NCBI GenBank assembly: GCA_028280945.1
Contig: JANQKV010000067.1
Coordinates: 1 to 64,000, forward strand
Direction of reading: 5' to 3'
Source: Opitutaceae bacterium
GTDB lineage: Bacteria > Verrucomicrobiota > Verrucomicrobiia > Opitutales > Opitutaceae
DNA: 64,000 nt
The notes beneath the pieces were generated by a model, which searched no databases, was not told the DNA's origin, and saw only the letters and a list, made by a program, of their open reading frames with translations. Within the stretch, counting starts at the first letter, position 1. Every line of letters begins with the position of its first letter. Made by a program: the position numbers and the translations under genes. This document shows, piece after piece, positions 59,125 to 64,000 of this stretch.

Positions 59125-59496
59125 ATGCGGCATCTACGTAGAACTCAAAGACTTCTTTCACTCATACTCGGTTCTTTAGTTGGTGGTTTGGCCTATGCTC
59201 AACCTGCTCCGACGGATGCCCCGGCGGAAGACGTCAAGGTCCTTGGGATCGACCATCAAGAATACCTCGATACCCAAAGCGCTCTGCTCGACGCATTCGA
59301 TGATCCTGAAATCAAGGCACTTACGCGACAGATTGAAAGATTGATCGAACGTCGGGACAAACTTCTCCTTCGCAAAGCCAAAGAGAGGCGACCGGAGCTT
59401 TCCACTCATCTCGATACCGTTGGGAGAGAGCGAGAGAAAAGCCGGAGGCCTGCAAATCCTGAGGATACCTCGCTGGAAACAGAGCCTGAGGGTTAG
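59125..59496 (+). CDS. Small secreted charged protein, unknown
   Basis: 123 aa. Signal peptide LLSLILGSLVGGLAYAQ, then a short Pro/Ala linker and a strongly charged helical body (FDDPEIKALTRQIERLIERR followed by KLLLRKAKERRPE), probably coiled coil. The tail is acidic (EDTSLETEPEG). No family recognised. 35 nt before the large adhesin gene and in the same direction, so it may be co-expressed and act as a periplasmic partner. Confidence 0.72.
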   Translation: MRHLRRTQRLLSLILGSLVGGLAYAQPAPTDAPAEDVKVLGIDHQEYLDTQSALLDAFDDPEIKALTRQIERLIERRDKLLLRKAKERRPELSTHLDTVGREREKSRRPANPEDTSLETEPEG

Positions 59497-59531
59497 TGCC
59501 AGACAGTTTATATTCACCAAGGGAGATCGCC

Positions 59532-62500
59532 ATGACCTCATTCGGGACGAGTAAACGCATGTCAAAATTGATGAATCGATCTTTGGTTCTTTTTGCGACA
59601 ATAGCGCTGGCTATTATACTCCCAGTGGAGGTATTTTCTGCGTTAGCGACAGGAGGCAACGTGTCTACTGTGGGTGCCTATACGGTCCATACCTTTACCT
59701 CGAGTGGGACGTTTACGGTCAACCAGCCGATTGGTTCGGTGGATGTGGTGATAGTTGGTGGTGGTGGAGGTGGTGGCAATCAGCATGCTGGGGCTGGAGG
59801 GGCCGGGGGCGTGCTATCCATCGGTGGAATTGGTGTGAGCCAACAATCCTACAGCATAACAGTCGGTGCTGGTGGGCTGGGCTGCACGAATTATCCCAAC
59901 ACCGGAGGCAATGGCGGGAACTCCTCGGCGTTTGGTCATACGGCCGTGGGAGGCGGGGCGGGCACAGGTATGCCGGCTTGGGGTAACAATGGCGGTTCGG
60001 GCGGAGCAGACGGGTATCCCAGCGGTGGTATTCAGGGAGGTAACGGTACGGCTGGCCAAGGGTACCATGGCAACCGAATTGGCACGGGAAGCATCTTCAA
60101 TGGCGGCGGCGGCGGCGGTGCCGGAGGGACGGCCAACGGCATACATGGAGGCCCGCCCATAACCAACTGGGCGGGAACCTTTGGCGGCGGTGGCGGTGGT
60201 GGTTTTGGTGGTGGCAACGGTGGCGGCGCCGGGGCGGGCAATGGCGGTTACCACGCGGGGAACGGTGCGCACGCCAGCGCCAACACAGGTTCCGGCGGTG
60301 GAGGCGGCGGCAACTATGATGGCGACGGTGGCAACGGCGGAAGCGGTGTGGTGGTCATTCGCTATCGCACTCCGGGAACATCTCCGTATGCGACCGGTGG
60401 CACCGAAACCACCGCTGGTGCATACACGGTCCACACTTATACCTCCGGTGGTTCTTTCAACGTAGCCAAAGAAGGGACCGTTGAGGTCCTGTTGGTCGGT
60501 GGCGGCGGCGGCGGTGGAGGGGGATTACATGGTGTGATGAACGGCGGCGGTGGTGGTGGCGGCGGAGTGCTCTACAATACGGCCGTCAATGTTACGGCCG
60601 GAAATCATACCGTCTCGGTGGGAGCCGGGGGGGCCAGCGGCACCAATGGCGGCAATACCACCTTCGCGGGTCTGACCGCCATCGGTGGTGGGCACGGTGC
60701 TCACAGTGCCTTAGCAGCGCCGGGCGCAGCAGGTGGCTCGGGAGGGGGAGAAGGCACTTCCCAGGGAGGAGGGCCGGGCAGTGGCATGGCCGGGCAGGGC
60801 AACAACGGTGCTTGGGGGTCTGGCGCTCCTCATTACCAAGGAGGAGGGGGTGGCGGTTCGCTCTACGGCGGTGGTGGTTATTACGGCGGATGGGGAGCGG
60901 AGTATTCAATCAGTGGAACGGCCACCCGTTACGCCGGTGGCGGAGGCGGTGGCACGAACGACTCGGTTGGCGGCTCTGGTGGCCTTGGTGGTGGAGGTCA
61001 GGGTGGCGGCGCCTCGGCACCTCAAGGTGGCAACGGTGCGGCCAACACGGGTGGTGGCGGTGGCGGTTCCGCTCAATGGAGCGGAACCGGAGGCTCCGGA
61101 GGCTCCGGTATCGTGATCATTCGATACCTGACCCCGGTCAATAATCCGCCCACCATCTCTTGGCATTCCCTACCTTCGGGCACGTTTCATATCGGGGAGA
61201 GCCTTTCGGTTCGGGCCACCGGAACGGACCCGGACGGATACCTGACCCGCGTCCTGGTCCAATACCAAGTCAATGGCGGCGCATGGCAGGATTTGTCCGA
61301 CAACTCATACAGCGGGAATGTTACCTCGGCTACATCCAGTGTGAATGCCCTCACCGCAGGTGCGGTCGGAACAACATATCGATTCCAAGCCAAAGCCTAT
61401 GATTTGGCTGGTTCTGAGTCCGCGTGGTTGGTCAGTAGTGTTTACACGGTGAGCAACACTCCTCCGGTGAACGTATCGATGTCGGTGGGAGGCCCTTATG
61501 CCTTTGGCCAACCTATTTCCGTTTCCGCTCGATCAACCGATATCGATTCGGATCTAAGGACCCACCATTACGTAGTGTCACATGCATCTCACTCATCCAA
61601 TAACTGGGAGGGGACGGATTCATCCGGCCGGAAGTGGCAGCATTACATGAGTGTCGGAACCGCTCACAACGGCGATGCCACGACCAATGCAACGTTGGTG
61701 GATAACAACTATGGCAAAGGCAGCAGTCTGGTTCCTGGCAGTTATCGCCTGACGCTCAATACCCAGGATTCTCTTCCCAATTACACCTACAACGCGGCCT
61801 CGATAATGGCCTCGTTTACCATCAACAAGGCCACGCCTAATGCCTCATTCGCTTCCCGATCTTTAACCGCTCCGCACGTGATTTCCGCGGGCGATTTAAA
61901 CGCGGTGTTTTCGAATCCATACTCCGGCTCAGTGACCGGGCCTTCAGGGAGCGCATCCTACAATGTTTCGGTGGGCACTTCGTTGGGACCGGGATCGCAC
62001 ACCATTACTGCAACCTATCCCGGCGATTCGAATTACAATTCGAGGTCAGTGTCCGCTACCTTCACCGTAAATGCCGTAGGCCAGTCCGCAGTTTCAGTAT
62101 CGCCGTCGACGACGACCATCACGGCTGGCCAAAGCGTCACCTTCACAGCTTCGGGAGGCAGCGGCACAAAGAACTACACCTGGGGCGGATCGGCTTCAGG
62201 CACGGGCAACTCCAAAACCGTCACCTTCCCCGACACGGGCACCTATTCGGTGACGGTCTACAATCCTGCGAACGGAAACTACTCCCAATCCAACACAGCG
62301 ACCGCATCGGTCTCGGTCAACGTGACCAGCCAATCCAATGTTTCAGTTACGCCGGCGTCGTCCACGGTAACGGCAGGGCAGAGCGTCACGTTCACGGCCT
62401 CCGGCGGCAGTGGCACGACGAACTACACTTGGGGAGGCTCGGCGTCAGGAACCGGGACATCCAAAACCGTTACATTTAACTCCGTGGGCTCTCAATCCGT

Positions 62501-64000
62501 CACAGTCTATAACCCGGCAAATACGAATTATTCGGTCTCCAACACGGCAACAGCCTCGGTGACGGTGAACGCTGCGGATCAGTCAACCGTATCCATTTCC
62601 CCCAGTTCCTCCACGATATCGGTGGGGCAAAGTGTCACGTTCACGGCGTCCGGCGGTAGTGGAACCTTGAATTATTCCTGGGGAGGCTCGGCGTCGGGAT
62701 CGGGCAGTTCCAAAACCGTCACGTTCAATTCCGTGGGCCCCCAGACCGTAACGGTCCGGAATCTCGCCAATGGTATGTACTCGGATTCGAACACCGCGAC
62801 CGCAACCATTACCGTCAATCTCAATAACCAGTCGGCCGTTACGATTTCGCCTTCCACCGACACCGTTGGCGTCGGGGATTCCATTACCTTCACGGCCTCT
62901 GGAGGTGACGGGTTTGGCGCCTATGTCTGGGGTGGCGAAGCCTCCGGCACAGGCACAAGCAAGACCGTCACGTTCTCCGGGTCGGGCTCGCGCTCGGTAA
63001 CAGTCTACCGGGAGGCCGACAGTGAATACGCAGCGTCCAACACTGCGACTGCGACGATCAACGTCACGACAGGCATCACGTCTCCGGCCAACTGGAGTAT
63101 TTCGCGCTCTGCCGCGGAGTCATTTGGGATCGAGACGGCAGGATCAAACCCCGTCTTCTCGATCACGAGTGGAAGTCTTCCAGCCGGCCTGAATCTGGAT
63201 CCCAACACGGGGGTGATTTCGGGGACGGCTACGGAGAGCGGAACCTTCAATCTGGATGTTCAAGCGAACGATAGCCTGGGTATTTCCGATCAGACGATGA
63301 CGATTGTGGTTAACCAGGAGTCTCCGGTTCCCGAGGTGGTTGATTTCGAGAGTGCCACCATCGGCAGCCTCGCCAATCAGCAGAATTGGGCGGTGCCACA
63401 AGGAAGTGCCGACGTCAGCACTGCCTCGGTGCAAGCGGGAATTCAGGCTGTGGAGATCCCTGGTGCGACGGATTCGTCCCAGATTACACGCTCGTTCTCG
63501 GGCAGTGCCGGACAGGATGTAGTATTTGTCGATTTCTACGTCCGACCTGCCGCGCAGGCATCACGTTCGGATTCGTCCATGCTTGATGTAAATTCGGCTC
63601 GGGTGGGTTTCGCCAGGTCCGGAAACGATACCCGAATTGAGGCGTTTGACGGTACGGGTTCAGGATCGGGCACGTGGGTGGATACCGGGTTGGTGAGAAG
63701 TAACGGCGGGGCCGACACCACCATTGACTGGCTTCGTGTGACCACTCGTTTGGATTTCGTCCAGGATCGTTGGGATCTCTACGTCGACGGCCAGATCGCG
63801 ATGTACGACATGGGGTTTGTCGACGTGACGACGGGTGAACTCAAATTGCTTCGCATAGATGGGGCGACGGCGGGTTCAACCTTCGTAGACCAGTTGCTGG
63901 TATCCTACGCAAACCCGGCGTTTGTTGACGCTGACAACGATGGCCTGCCGGACGGATGGCAGTCCGCTCTCTGGGCGAACTCAAGTATCACGGTTACCGG
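59532..64000 (+). CDS. Glycine-rich repeat adhesin, N-terminal 1489 residues (runs off window)
   Basis: Open from ATG 59532 to the window end with no stop; GGGAG lies six bases before the start. Signal peptide: MNRSLVLFATIALAIILPVE. Two glycine-rich modules follow, each opening with a AYTVHTFTSSGTF-like strand and closing GSGVVVIRY or GSGIVIIRY; the glycine runs lie between. Next come Ig/cadherin-like domains, then four near-identical 83-residue Ig-like repeats (62082-63077) containing VTFTASGGSGT and NYTWGGSASGTG. A putative-Ig module (SLPAGLNLDPNTGVISGTA), a LamG-like region (FESATIGSLANQQNW) and a DADNDGLPDGWQ motif close the visible part. Large cell-surface or secreted adhesin; anchor not in view. 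Confidence 0.88.
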   Translation, partial: MTSFGTSKRMSKLMNRSLVLFATIALAIILPVEVFSALATGGNVSTVGAYTVHTFTSSGTFTVNQPIGSVDVVIVGGGGGGGNQHAGAGGAGGVLSIGGIGVSQQSYSITVGAGGLGCTNYPNTGGNGGNSSAFGHTAVGGGAGTGMPAWGNNGGSGGADGYPSGGIQGGNGTAGQGYHGNRIGTGSIFNGGGGGGAGGTANGIHGGPPITNWAGTFGGGGGGGFGGGNGGGAGAGNGGYHAGNGAHASANTGSGGGGGGNYDGDGGNGGSGVVVIRYRTPGTSPYATGGTETTAGAYTVHTYTSGGSFNVAKEGTVEVLLVGGGGGGGGGLHGVMNGGGGGGGGVLYNTAVNVTAGNHTVSVGAGGASGTNGGNTTFAGLTAIGGGHGAHSALAAPGAAGGSGGGEGTSQGGGPGSGMAGQGNNGAWGSGAPHYQGGGGGGSLYGGGGYYGGWGAEYSISGTATRYAGGGGGGTNDSVGGSGGLGGGGQGGGASAPQGGNGAANTGGGGGGSAQWSGTGGSGGSGIVIIRYLTPVNNPPTISWHSLPSGTFHIGESLSVRATGTDPDGYLTRVLVQYQVNGGAWQDLSDNSYSGNVTSATSSVNALTAGAVGTTYRFQAKAYDLAGSESAWLVSSVYTVSNTPPVNVSMSVGGPYAFGQPISVSARSTDIDSDLRTHHYVVSHASHSSNNWEGTDSSGRKWQHYMSVGTAHNGDATTNATLVDNNYGKGSSLVPGSYRLTLNTQDSLPNYTYNAASIMASFTINKATPNASFASRSLTAPHVISAGDLNAVFSNPYSGSVTGPSGSASYNVSVGTSLGPGSHTITATYPGDSNYNSRSVSATFTVNAVGQSAVSVSPSTTTITAGQSVTFTASGGSGTKNYTWGGSASGTGNSKTVTFPDTGTYSVTVYNPANGNYSQSNTATASVSVNVTSQSNVSVTPASSTVTAGQSVTFTASGGSGTTNYTWGGSASGTGTSKTVTFNSVGSQSVTVYNPANTNYSVSNTATASVTVNAADQSTVSISPSSSTISVGQSVTFTASGGSGTLNYSWGGSASGSGSSKTVTFNSVGPQTVTVRNLANGMYSDSNTATATITVNLNNQSAVTISPSTDTVGVGDSITFTASGGDGFGAYVWGGEASGTGTSKTVTFSGSGSRSVTVYREADSEYAASNTATATINVTTGITSPANWSISRSAAESFGIETAGSNPVFSITSGSLPAGLNLDPNTGVISGTATESGTFNLDVQANDSLGISDQTMTIVVNQESPVPEVVDFESATIGSLANQQNWAVPQGSADVSTASVQAGIQAVEIPGATDSSQITRSFSGSAGQDVVFVDFYVRPAAQASRSDSSMLDVNSARVGFARSGNDTRIEAFDGTGSGSGTWVDTGLVRSNGGADTTIDWLRVTTRLDFVQDRWDLYVDGQIAMYDMGFVDVTTGELKLLRIDGATAGSTFVDQLLVSYANPAFVDADNDGLPDGWQSALWANSSITVT
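62082..63077 (+). repeat. Four tandem 249-bp coding repeats
   Basis: Units begin at 62082, 62331, 62580 and 62829, each exactly 249 bp (83 codons). All open with a CAG/CAA-TCC/TCN codon pair and share stretches encoding GQSVTFTASGGSG, WGGSASG and SKTVTF. The fourth is the most diverged (GDSITFTASGGDG, WGGEASG). Equal spacing indicates tandem duplication followed by drift. Confidence 0.85.

Noticed and set aside
59814-60434. Minus-strand Ala/Thr/Val-rich frame opposite the glycine-rich module
   Set aside because: Complement of GGN codon runs produces such frames automatically; the plus strand carries signal peptide and repeat structure.

Overview
The window is a high-GC bacterial chromosome segment (about 60-63% G+C by eye), most likely from a Verrucomicrobiota, probably Opitutaceae-like, bacterium. 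That assignment is inferred. It rests on a PEP-CTERM autotransporter-repeat giant protein, a multi-Ig-domain secreted protein with the C-terminal repeat pair common in this group, DUF1080 proteins, a Tat-lipoprotein Gfo/Idh/MocA oxidoreductase and many genes without a clear Shine-Dalgarno. No rRNA, tRNA, CRISPR array, transposase or intact phage gene was recognised.

Layout. 1-0.4 kb: end of a truncated gene running into a nested palindrome that looks like an integron attC site. 0.4-7.7 kb: gnd, a small membrane protein, an unknown protein with kinase-like motifs, the proton-translocating transhydrogenase pntAA-pntAB-pntB and a HAD phosphatase. 7.3-15 kb: molybdenum-cofactor cluster moeA-moaC-moaD-[1303-aa Ig protein]-moaE with divergent moaA; the Ig gene sits between the genes for the two molybdopterin synthase subunits. 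15-20.5 kb: one 1807-aa PEP-CTERM surface protein. 20.5-26.2 kb: BadF-type sugar kinase, SIS protein, methyltransferase, DUF481 outer-membrane protein and DUF1223 protein. 26.2-30.5 kb: oxidoreductase, Nudix hydrolase, a frameshifted TIM-barrel hydrolase, a secreted protein and a SWIB protein. 30.5-38 kb: PPK2-type polyphosphate phosphotransferase, two DMT transporters, two alpha/beta hydrolases and a DsbD-like reductase. 38.2-43.4 kb: a minus-strand operon of two prepilins, a PilX-like protein and PilM/N/O/P-like proteins. 43.4-50.4 kb: flavin reductase, agarase-like protein, apt, 2-hydroxyacid dehydrogenase, metallophosphoesterase, rsgA and a TonB-like protein. 50.4-57.3 kb: yhbY-like gene, TonB-dependent receptor, DUF2071, a divergent DUF1080 pair, cytochrome b562, pseudouridine synthase and a PNPOx-fold protein. 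57.3-64 kb: a membrane-anchored esterase, a 600-bp gap holding a decayed LysR-type fragment and operator-like repeats, then a small secreted protein and a glycine-rich repeat adhesin that runs off the end of the window.

Metabolically the segment combines NADPH supply (gnd, pnt), Moco synthesis, amino-sugar recycling, polyphosphate use and purine salvage with a large investment in cell-surface and secreted proteins. The main leads are the Ig gene inside the Moco operon, the pilus-type operon without a motor, a TAGGG-N6-CCCTA palindrome in front of two secreted-protein genes (with a weaker third copy near the pilin operon), a one-base frameshift in a G7 tract, and the attC-like site at the left edge.
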